DNA from: Anaeromyces robustus
Taxonomy: Eukaryota; Neocallimastigomycota; Neocallimastigomycetes; Neocallimastigales; Neocallimastigaceae
Length of the DNA stretch: 20,000 nt
Reading direction: 5' to 3'
Assembly (NCBI GenBank): GCA_002104895.1
Contig: MCFG01000455.1
Location: 1-20,000 of the forward strand
The notes under the pieces were generated by a model, which was given only the letters and a program-made list of their open reading frames with translations, was not told the DNA's origin and made no database searches. Both the position numbers and the translations under genes were made by a program. This document shows positions 10,241 through 19,350 of the stretch, one piece after another (position 1 is the stretch's first letter; each line of letters opens with the position of its first letter).

Positions 10241-10334
10241 GCAATTAACGACTATACTACTGCCAAATATCATGAAAAAAAGTTTAAATGATAATGATAA
10301 TGATAATGATAACAATCAAGAAGTTAAAAAATAA
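10241..10334 (+). other. Short coding-like pocket (two overlapping micro-ORFs)
   Basis: One frame, entered from an A tract, reads AINDYTTAKYHEKKFK and then TGA (10289-10291). A second frame starts at ATG 10272 and reads a 20-residue peptide with four Asn-Asp repeats and QEVKK, ending in TAA at 10332-10334. Residue composition is more protein-like than elsewhere in the desert, and G+C is locally higher. It is too short to call a gene; it may be an exon relic, a leader ORF or chance. The GATAAT repeat (four units) explains part of it. Confidence 0.2.
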
Positions 10335-10456
10335 AATAATTATTATTAATGATAAAAAAAAATAAAAAAGGACTTTATTTTTATTTTTTTTTTAACTTTA
10401 TAAACTGCCACATATAATGATCTTGATCTTATCTGAATATGGTAAATATTAAAATA

Positions 10457-10457
<1 letters not shown>

Positions 10458-10497
<40 letters not shown>
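10458..10497 (+). repeat. Homopolymer A tract, 40 bases
   Basis: This is the longest homopolymer in the window. It directly follows about 50 bases of more complex sequence (10405-10457, containing TGCCACATATA and GATCTTGATCTTATC). It could be a simple slippage tract or the tail of a retroposed transcript; I found no convincing target-site duplication. Confidence 0.9.
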
Positions 10498-10499
<2 letters not shown>

Positions 10500-10530
10500 A
10501 ATAAAATCATATGCTACATGATATATAATA

Positions 10531-10555
10531 TAATAGAATAGAATAGAATAGAATA
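10531..10555. repeat. (AATAG)n pentanucleotide repeat
   Basis: About four and a half AATAG units. The same pentamer is repeated on a smaller scale near 33-47 and 6524-6537. Confidence 0.8.
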
Positions 10556-10563
10556 TGATAACT

Positions 10564-10591
10564 TTTGACATTTATATTATTTTGACATTTA
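10564..10591. repeat. TTTGACATTTA direct repeat
   Basis: The 11-base word TTTGACATTTA occurs at 10564-10574 and 10581-10591, a period of 17. No function is evident. Confidence 0.7.
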
Positions 10592-11386
10592 GTAAAAAAA
10601 AATTATTAATTTTTTTTTGAAAATCCGAAAAATAAGTTTATAATTTTATAATTTATAATTTACAATAATAAAAATAAAACCACTTTTTTCTTTTATCATT
10701 ATAACATCAATTATTAATAATATATGAAAAGGAAAAAAAACTTTTTTTTTATCAATAAAAAAATAAAAAGTGATATTTTTTTAACTTATTTATTATAATT
10801 ATGATTTTATAATTATTAATTAATATATATCTTTTTATGATAATTTTTTTATAATAATAATAATATTAATAATATGAATAATAATAATAATAATTTAATT
10901 TTAATATTTTTTTAAAAAAAATACAAAATTAACAAAATTACAAAAATTTTCAATATTCTTTTGAATTTTCGATAATATTAATAATTAATTCTATATTGGA
11001 TTATATTATATTATATATAAAATGTATTATTAATATATATTATAATATAATAAATCACATGGACAATAATTTTTTATTATTATTATTATTAATATTATTA
11101 TTATAATAATGGTATTGAATAATATTAAATAAGAAGATAAAGAAGAAGAAGAATAAAAAAAAAACTTAAAAATTATCTATAATAAATAATATAAACTGTC
11201 GGAATTCAAAAAAAAAATTTTTTTCAATAATATAATTTTATTATTATTTGATTATGATTTCTTAATATTTAAAATTATAAATATTACTGTTAATAGAAAA
11301 AAGAAAAAAAAAGTAATAATACAATAATTATATAATATACTTTTTAATATACTTTTTATTATTTTTATTTTACAGATAAAAAAAAA

Positions 11387-11483
11387 ATGGCGGATTAGTC
11401 AATTAATAAATGATATTATTAATAATAAAAAATAAACAATAAAAAATAAAAATGGCGGATTAGTTAATTAATAAATGATATTA
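11387..11483 (+). repeat. 32-bp direct repeat with ATGGCGGATTAGT
   Basis: Two copies (11387-11418 and 11452-11483), 65 bases apart, match at 31 of 32 positions. Each begins ATGGCGGATTAGT and continues AATTAATAAATGATATTA. The GGCGG core is strikingly GC-rich for its surroundings. From the ATG the frame is M-A-D then a stop, so it is not a gene start. Confidence 0.85.
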
Positions 11484-11536
11484 ATAATAATAATAATAAT
11501 AATGAAAAAAAAAAAGTTTAAAAATTATATAAAAAA

Positions 11537-11653
11537 AAAAAGATGGATAAAGAATTTTAAAGAAAAAAAAAAAGTATATTATTAATTATGGAGATGGAGA
11601 GAGAGAGAGAGAGGAGGAAAAGGGGGATAAAATATAAAAGATGGATAAAGAAA
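11537..11653 (+). repeat. Duplicated AAAAGATGGATAAAGAA boxes flanking a GA-rich purine block
   Basis: The box occurs at 11538-11554 and 11637-11653. Between them lies a purine-only run at 11596-11627: (GA)n followed by GGAGGAAAAGGGGGA. This is the most G-rich stretch of the desert. Long purine mirror repeats are known to be able to form triplex structures. Nothing here is coding. Confidence 0.75.
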
Positions 11654-12055
11654 AAAAAGAAAGTAAAAAAAAAGAAAAAAATATTAATAATTAAAATTTG
11701 AAATGGAATAGTATTTTAATAGAAATTAATTAGAATCAATGGAAATAATAAGAATTAGATACATCGATGAAATGATTAAAATGATTTTATATTTAATATT
11801 TTTAATATTCAATTTTTAATATTAAATAACTTTTTTTATTTTTTTGAAATTATTATTTATTAATTTTGTTTCCAAGTACTTTTTTTTTTTTTTTAATTTT
11901 TATTTTAGAAAATTCAAAAAATATTATTTATAGTTTACTTTTCTTTTTTAATTATTCGTAAATTCCACATATATATTAATACACTTTATCATAATAATAC
12001 TTTTATTTTTATATATTTAAATATAAAAGAAAAGAGACATTATTAATATTGATTT

Positions 12056-12107
12056 AATGATGAAATGATGAAATGATGAAATGATGAAATGATGAAATGA
12101 TGAAATG
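12056..12107. repeat. (AATGATGA)6.5 octanucleotide repeat
   Basis: Six and a half perfect units of AATGATGA. Because the period is not a multiple of three, every reading frame meets TGA, so it is not coding. Confidence 0.92.
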
Positions 12108-12815
12108 CATTATTTATATTATTATTAATTATTATTGTATGACCTTTTAATTTATATAATTTATAGATACATAAGGAATAATAATAATTAAAAACCATAA
12201 TTAAATTAAAAAAAAATAATTAATATTAATAATTAAAAATAATAATAATAATAAAAGATTACATAAAAATTTGAGACAGTTAATATATATATTATTATGA
12301 TTTATTGTGTTATGAAGAAAAAAAGAAAAGAAAAAGAAATGTAAAAAATTAAAATAAAATATAAAAAATAAAATAAAATAAAAAATGAAACTTTAATATA
12401 ACACATTAAATGTAATTTTAAAACAATTCTTTTTTTTTTTGTTCTTTTTTTTTTTTTATTATTATTATAATTTTAATTTTGATTGTAATTTTAATTTCTC
12501 AAATTTTTTTAAAATAATAATAATAATTAATCATCATAATCATAATCATAATAATAAATTAAAGTGTCATTTCTTTTGAATTTTACATGGTTTTATTTTA
12601 TTTTAATAATAATAATAATAACAGTAATAATAAAAATTTTAATAATAAACAGTAATAATAATCATCAATAATCATAAAATAAAAAATTTATACAAAAAAT
12701 AAAATATATATTATAGATTATAAATATAAATATATATTATATATATTATTATATATTATATAATATATTAATTATATTTATTGCAATATTTTATTCTTAT
12801 TGTAATATGTTATTC

Positions 12816-12935
12816 TATAATATATTATATATTAATATTATTTATTATAAAAATTTTATTATATATTATATAATATAATATATTATATTTAATATATTAA
12901 ATATTATATTATATATTATATTTATTATATATAAA
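12816..12935. repeat. 120-bp block without any G or C
   Basis: Only A and T, mostly TATATTATA and AATATATTA words rich in small palindromes. It lies beside the ATTGCAATATTTTATTC block at 12780-12796. Confidence 0.85.
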
Positions 12936-13259
12936 GTTTTAAAATATTATTTTTTTTCTTAACTTCAAGTTTAAAAAAAAAAAAAAAACAGAATAATTAT
13001 TTAAATTAATTTTTATATGCCTTCTTCCCCATCTTTTTTTTTATCCTTCCTTTATTTATAATATTTATTTATATTATTTTGATCTTGTAAAAATAAAAGA
13101 GAAAGAAAAAAAGAATAATGAAAATAATAATATAACATTAAATGGATAAAATAATATAAAATAAATTATTTATTACAAATTATAATACTATAAAATATTA
13201 ATAAAAAAAGTGGATTAATTAATAAATTATCCCATCTTTTTTTTTAGAGATTATGCTTT

Positions 13260-13286
13260 TTAAAAAGACAAGTCAAGTCTTTTTAA
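13260..13286. repeat. 10-bp stem, 7-nt loop hairpin
   Basis: The perfect arms TTAAAAAGAC and GTCTTTTTAA enclose the loop AAGTCAA. The stem ends in two G:C pairs, rare in this desert, and the right arm carries a T run as in a transcription terminator. No gene is adjacent on either side, so its role is unknown. Confidence 0.7.
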
Positions 13287-14400
13287 TATAGATCTATAAT
13301 AAATAGGAATAAATAGGAATAAATCATAAAAAATAAATAACAAGGGAAAGATCGGAAAAGATAAATATAAAAATAAAAAAAAACAATAATAATAATAATA
13401 AAAGAAAAAGAAAAAGATCCGGAAAAGTAAAGATAATAAATAAATTGATGGATTATTTATTATTACTAATAATAACTTTTTAAAGTTTTTATTTTACGTT
13501 TACTTTACATTAATTTAAGCAATTAACAATAAAATAAAAAATAAAAAATAGTGGATCACAAAAGATTATATAAAAAATAAATGATAAAGTTAACAAAAAA
13601 AAAAAAAAACAGAAAAGAATATCATAAAGAAAGAAATTTTAATTATAATAATTATAATAATTAATAATTATAATAATTAATAATTAATATTTATTTAAAT
13701 AATAATAAAATATGATTAATAATAATAAAATTAATAATAATATTCTTATTCTTTTTTTTTTTTTAATATTTTTTTAATAGGTGTAATATTAAAATTGGGT
13801 TTTAAAATTTTTATTAATATTAAATAAAAAAGAATATTTGTGAAATAATAATAATTAATAATTAATAATTAAACAATAATTATATAAATAAATAATATTA
13901 AATAATATTTTATTTTTATTTTTATTTATTTTTATTTGTTTTTATTTGTTTTATTTTTATATTTTATTTAATATTTTATTAATTCTAATAATTAATCATT
14001 TAGAAAATTAAAAAAACAAAAAAGACAAATATTTTCAACTTTAAAAAATAATAATTTTATTTATTATAATTTTTAAATTAAAAATAAAATTGTTTACCAC
14101 CACATCCACCATAAAAAAAAATAATCATTAATTAATAAAAAGAAAAAGGAAAAAAGAAAACTTTTATTTAAAAATAAAAAATGGATTTAATAAAAAAGGT
14201 CAAAATACATAAATATATAAATATAAATATAAATATATTAATCATAAATTATAAATTATAAAATAAAAAAAATAGTTTACCACTATAAAAAAAAAATCAC
14301 ACCATTATTGATTAATAAATAAATAAATAAAGAAATAAAAAAAACATCAATAAAAATAATCCTCTAATTTATTCTTTTTATTTTTTTTTTTTTTTTTTTG
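13287..14400. other. AT-rich intergenic sequence, no gene seen
   Basis: Contents include two AAATAGGAAT units near 13302-13320, the CGGAAA boxes at 13347-13427, AAT/TTA repeats, a TTTTTATTTG run near 13913-13960, and a weak pair of related patches: GTTTACCACCACATCCACC near 14090 and GTTTACCACTATAAAA near 14275. Confidence 0.55.
13347..13427 (+). repeat. Two AAAGATC(C)GGAAAAG boxes
   Basis: AAAGATCGGAAAAG at 13347-13360 and AAAGATCCGGAAAAG at 13413-13427 differ by one inserted C. Between them is an A-rich region with an AAT microsatellite. They form part of a wider set of CGGAAA words (see also 17093-17121). Confidence 0.7.
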
Positions 14401-14494
14401 TTTTTGTTTTTTTATTTTTATTTTTAATTATTTTTGTTCAAGTTTCATTTTTCATTTTTCAATTGTCTTTTTTTTATTTTTTTTTCAACTGATT

Positions 14495-14510
14495 TACTAA
14501 CCTAAAACAG
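14495..14510 (+). promoter_or_regulatory. Possible branch site and 3' splice acceptor
   Basis: TACTAAC (14495-14501) is followed seven bases later by CAG (14508-14510) and preceded by a long T/C-rich tract from about 14425. This is the arrangement of a fungal intron end. The sequence after it is A/C-rich (AAAACAAAACAAAATAAAC), as a leader exon might be, but I see no donor site that I trust and no gene downstream. Confidence 0.15.
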
Positions 14511-15026
14511 AGAATAAAACAAAACAAAATAAACTAAAAAAAAAAATTAATGAAGATTCATAATTAAAAATATGAAATATAAAATAATTATAAATAATTA
14601 TAATAATAAAATAATAAATAAATGAATATTATGATGAATAGTTATATAATATTAAATTACTATAATAAATATAAGAAATATAAGAAATATAAATTCAATT
14701 AAATAATATATTATAATATATATTACAATATATTGGATTATATACATTAAAAATTTTAATGCTATAGAAAAAAGGATACATTTTAACATTAAATAAAATA
14801 AATAAATAAATAAATAAATAAATAAAACAAATAAATTAAATAAATAAATTAATGGTCATCTTTATAATTATTATTTAAAATAAATGAATACTTTAATAAA
14901 TTATTAATGAAACAAACTTTTTAAAATGAAATGGATTTTTATTTATTTAGTTATTTATTTATTTATTTATTGATTTATTGATTTATTTATTTATTGATTT
15001 ATTTATTTATTTATTTATTTATTCAC

Positions 15027-15057
<31 letters not shown>

Positions 15058-15897
15058 TTTTATTATTATAATTGTAAAAAAATATATAAAAAAAAGGACA
15101 AAGAAAAGATAAAACAATGAATGTTTTAAATTTTTTTCACAACAAAAATTTAAAATTTTATTTTTTATTTATTTTTTATTTAATGAATAAATGAATAATT
15201 AAATAAATAAAAAAGTTTATTTATTATAAAATTTTAAAATCTTTTTTTATTTTTTTTTTATTTTTTTATTTTATTTTAAAAGATCAAATATTTTATTATT
15301 AAAAATTTAATTATTATTTATTTTTTAGTTTAGAGATTTTTTTTATTTTTTTTTTTTATGAAATTAAATTAATTATTGTGAAACAATAAATACCAAAAAA
15401 GGAAAAAACTAATTTTGACCATATTTATATAAAATTTGAAAAAGAAAAAGAAGAAAAGAAAGAAAATTAAAAAAAATAAAAAAAATTAAAAAAAAAAAAG
15501 ATTATTACATAGAATAATTTAATAATAATAATTTAATAGTAACATAGAATATAAATTAATATTTAATAATAAAATAATTAATATTTAATAATTAATTATA
15601 AATTATAGAATGAAATAAAATAAATTAAAATCATTTTATAAAATTATTATTTTATGAAAATTTTAATTTAATATCATTAAATTACATAATAATGTAAAGA
15701 TGGTGGAATTTTTTTTACATTTAATTTCTTTTTTACTTTATTTTAAAACAAAAAAGAAAAAGGAAAAAAAGAAAAAAAGGTAAAAAGAGGATTTGAAAAA
15801 TACAAGTTTTTTTTCTTTTTTTTACATTGTTTTAAATAGAAAATAAAGTTAAAAAAAAAAAAGATTAATAAATAATAATAATAATAATCATTTAAAA
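14511..15897. other. AT-rich intergenic sequence, no gene seen
   Basis: Dominated by tetranucleotide AAAT/TTTA tracts, A-rich purine runs (15437-15500) and T tracts. Short frames are all low-complexity. A related palindromic AT block is at 14705-14736. Confidence 0.6.
14789..15063. repeat. Opposed (AAAT)n and (TTTA)n tracts, large inverted repeat
   Basis: An AAAT-type tract at 14789-14850 faces a TTTA-type tract at 14938-15063 across about 87 bases. The two could pair as an imperfect hairpin of tens of base pairs. The right tract is interrupted by regularly placed TTGATTTAT variants and one CACT. Confidence 0.75.
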
Positions 15898-16482
15898 GTG
15901 GATGAAGTATTTAAATTCTTTTTTTTTATTATTATCCATTGTTTTTTTTTTTATAAATTAAAAAGAATAAGGAAAAGAATGAAGAAAAAAGAAAAAAAGA
16001 ATATAATGAAAAAAAAGTTGAGTTTTTTATTTTTTTTTAATTTAATTAAATCGATTTTATCTTTTACAATTAAGTTTTTTTTTTTTTATTATTATTATTT
16101 ACAAATATTAGTTAATAATAAATAAAAATTCCTTTTTTTTTTTTTTTATCCATTTTTATCCATTTTTTATTTATAAACATTTTTTTTTAATATTTATTTA
16201 ATATTTAAAATTAAATAAATTATATTTATATGAAGATCAAGATTTTGTTTCATTAAAGCATAAATAAAAATAAAAAAAAAAAAAAAGAGAGAGAGAATGA
16301 GAGAAAAAGAGAAAAAAAGCAAATAATTAATTAATTAAATATTTATTATTTATTTATTATTTATTATTTATATATATATAAATATAAAATTAAAAAAAAA
16401 ATATCCACTAAAAAAAAAAAAACAATTTTTTTTTTAATATATAAAAAAAAATAGGAGGAGGATATAAAATAAGAATTATCAT

Positions 16483-16486
<4 letters not shown>

Positions 16487-16518
<32 letters not shown>

Positions 16519-16560
16519 CAAAAAAAACCAAGAAATCAAAAAACCAAAAAAAAAAAAAAA
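16487..16560 (+). repeat. A30 tract followed by A/C-rich stretch
   Basis: Thirty A residues (16487-16516) are followed by CCCAAAAAAACC and several AACC/ATC words in an A background with almost no T or G, up to ATGATGG at 16560. The A/C bias recalls the homeobox transcript flanks, but no frame follows. Confidence 0.75.
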
Positions 16561-17092
16561 TGATGGATAAAATTTAAATTAAAATAGAATTAAATATATT
16601 AAATATATTATTTCATATATTATTATTATATTATTTTTAAATTATTAAATTATATTATATAGTATTTAATATATTAAATTTATTATTCATAAATAAATAA
16701 ATCTTAAAAAATAAAAATAAATTAATAATAATTATTATAAAACTTTTTCTTTTTTCTTTTTTAATATTAAGAATTAATTATTTGTATTTTTTTTTTTTCT
16801 TTTCTTTTTTTTAATAAAAAGTAAAAAGTAAAAAGAAAAAGTTTTTTTTCATTTATTTTTTCTTTTTTCTAATTTCTCTTTTATCTTTTTATCTTTTTAT
16901 TGTTTAAATTTTAATTTTAATTTATTTATTATTTATTATTTATTATTTATTATTTATTATATGGTTTAATATTTCTGTAAAAAAAGAAAAAAAAGGATAA
17001 AAAGATAAAAGATAAAAGATAAAAATAAAATGAAAATATAAAAAGATCACAAAAAAAAAAATTCAAAATGAAATAATGAATGAAATGAAATT

Positions 17093-17121
17093 AACCGGAA
17101 AGAAAAAAGAAAAAACCGGAA
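17093..17121 (+). repeat. Pair of AACCGGAAA boxes
   Basis: AACCGGAA occurs at 17093-17100 and 17114-17121, 21 bases apart, with a purine-only spacer. CCGG cores are very rare outside the gene in this window. They could be recognition sites for a CGG-binding factor (inference). Confidence 0.7.
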
Positions 17122-17685
17122 AATAAATATTAATAATTTTATGACAAAAGATAATTAATAAAAATTATTAAATTAATAATTAATAATAATAATTGATAAT
17201 AATAAATAATATTTATATTTATATTTATATTTATATTTATTTATTCCTTATTATATTATTATATTATATAATTAGATATAATAAAGTAATAAATAAAAAT
17301 AAAAAAAAAAGTTTCATTTCATTTCATTATTACTTCTCTTTATCTTTATATTTATATTTTATTCTATTTCATTTTTATTTTATTTCATTTTTATTATTAT
17401 TTTCATTTTTATTTTATTTTTAATTTTATTTATTTATTAATTGTCTTCCATTACACTCTATTTTTTTTTTTTTTGATCTAATCATTTTTTTTCCCATTAA
17501 ATATTTTTTTTTTTTTGAAAAGAAAAAAAAAAACTTAAAAAATTTATTTTATTTTTTTTCCATAATTTTTTTTTTATTAAATTAAATAAAGAATTTTAAC
17601 GAATAACAAAAAAAGAAAAGAGAAAAAGAAAAAAGAAAATAGAAATTAGAAAAAAAAAAATTCTATTATTATAAAGAAAAGTTTA

Positions 17686-17721
<36 letters not shown>

Positions 17722-18470
17722 TGATGAAAAATAAAAAAGTTAAGAGATAGTAAGAAATAAGGAAAAAAAAATAATAAATAATAATAAATACTAATAATTA
17801 AAATATAAATAAATAAATAATTTATTTTTTATATATTAATTTATATATAATAATTAATTCAAATTTATTTTATCATTTATAATAATATATTTTATAAATA
17901 TATTCCATTATTATACTATTATATTATTATTATATAAAATTATTATTCTATTTATTATATTTATAATTATACTTATTTAAATATATTATTATATTTATAT
18001 TTATATTTATTAGAATATATTATTATATATGATTATTTTAATATGAAAATTACCATTTCCTGTTTTTTTTATTTATTTTTATTTTTTATTTATTTAAAAA
18101 CTAATTCTTAACTGAACGAAATAAAAAAAAAAGAAATTTATTTATTTATTTATATTATAAATTAAATTAGATATAAATTACATTATATTACATTATATTA
18201 TATTTATTTATTTAAAATATAAATATAATTTATGATTTTAATATATTTTAATAGACTAAAAAAAATGAAATAAAATTATAATATTTATTATTACTATTTG
18301 AAAAAATGAAGTTTAAATAAGAAATCTATATCATTCTTGATTCTTGTTTAACCTGTTTTTTTTTTTTTTTTTAAATTAAATATATAATGAAAAAAAAAAA
18401 GATAATAATTGAAATTAAAAAAAAATACATACATACAATGGAATAGTTAATCTAAAAAATTATAATTTTT

Positions 18471-18503
18471 TTACTTATCCTTGTTGGTGTTGTTGTTGTC
18501 CAT
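18471..18503 (-). other. Ten-codon micro-ORF on a locally C/A-rich patch
   Basis: On the minus strand, ATG at 18503 leads to MDNNNTNKDK and a TAA. The codons (GAC, AAC, ACC, AAG) use C and G at third positions, unlike the homeobox gene. It probably derives from a short CAA/AAC repeat; coding status is unsupported. Confidence 0.12.
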
Positions 18504-18885
18504 AATAATAGTTTATAAAATAATAAATAATACTAATAATAAATAATAATTATAATTATAAATTGAGTTAAAATCATAAAAAGATAGATTTAACTTTAAT
18601 AATGGTTAGGATTATTTTTATTTAATGATTAATATATATTATATATATATTATATATATAATACAGAAAGATTAATAAAAAAATAATTCATAATTTTTTT
18701 TTTTAATTTTTTAAATTTTTTAACTTTAATGAACTTATTAAAAGAAAGAAAAGAAATAAAAAAAAAAAAAAGATCCATTCATTAAAGGACAACAATTTTT
18801 GATAAAAAAAAAAAAAAAGGGAAAAACAAAAAAGATAAAGGAAAAAAAAATAAAAAAGAAATAAAAAAAAAGGCAACTGGAGTTA

Positions 18886-18905
18886 AAAAAGTTTAAAAAC
18901 TTTTT
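18886..18905. repeat. Small perfect hairpin
   Basis: AAAAAGTTT and AAACTTTTT form a perfect 9-bp stem with a 2-base loop. No gene is adjacent. Confidence 0.6.
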
Positions 18906-19208
18906 GAAAAAAATAAGAAAAATAAAAATAAGAATAAGAATTAAAAAAAAAAATAATTATATATATATTTATATTCATTAATAATATCCCCATTAAAATT
19001 AAAATAAAGTCAAAAAAAAGTAAAATAAAATAGAATAATATAAAATAAAAAACTTTATATACTCTATTTAATAGAATTGAAAATTTTGAGAAAGAAAAAA
19101 TATATATATATATTCTATAAAAAATTTTTTCTTTTTCTTATTAATTATAGTTAGTATGGTATGATTTTTTTTTTAAGAGGATTGTTTTAAAAAAAAGTTA
19201 TGGATTAA

Positions 19209-19246
19209 TTGTGTTAGGATAGTATGTGTGTGTTGTGTGTATGTGT
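19209..19246 (+). repeat. GT-rich run
   Basis: Nearly pure G/T with repeated TGTG units, broken by AGGATAGTA near the start. On the minus strand it is A/C-rich, like the flanks of the homeobox transcript. Confidence 0.7.
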
Positions 19247-19327
19247 TTTTTTTATTAACAAAATATATATATATATAATTTATATGATTAAAAATAAAAT
19301 TTATTATATCTTAATCATGGTTCAGCG

Positions 19328-19350
19328 TTTTTTTTTTTTTTTTTTTTTTT
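19328..19350. repeat. Homopolymer T tract, 23 bases
   Basis: Twenty-three T residues directly after TTCAGCG. Confidence 0.9.

Larger units (their letters stand above)
11660..13250. other. AT-rich intergenic sequence, no gene seen
   Basis: Contents include an 8-bp microsatellite (12056-12107), A or T tracts, AAT repeats near 12600-12680, a G/C-free 120-bp block (12816-12935), and isolated C-rich words at 13021-13030 and 13230-13240 (CCCATC followed by T runs). Confidence 0.6.
15898..18470. other. AT-rich intergenic sequence, no gene supported
   Basis: Two short frames (15898-16125 and 17193-17423) translate to almost pure Phe/Ile/Lys/Tyr/Leu and repeat-derived peptides, so I do not call them genes. 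Contents include a GA patch at about 16285-16315, an A30 tract at 16487-16516, TTTATATT repeats near 17207-17240, ATTTC/TTTCATTT repeats near 17311-17410, and an AAT array near 17689-17721. Confidence 0.6.

Noticed and set aside
12056-12107. Evenly repeated array suggestive of a CRISPR-like or minisatellite system
   Set aside because: It is a perfect 8-bp tandem repeat without spacers in a eukaryotic context; a plain microsatellite.
14080-14103. Minus-strand micro-ORF beginning MVDVVVNN
   Set aside because: It quickly runs into Ile/Asn/Lys codons from AATAAT sequence; the GGTGG patch is only about 20 bases long.
15898-16125. 75-codon + frame with an MDEVFKF start
   Set aside because: After seven residues it becomes poly-Phe and poly-Lys derived from T and A tracts.
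17193-17423. 76-codon + frame with Ile-Tyr repeats
   Set aside because: It is a translation of the TATATT microsatellite and TTTC repeats.
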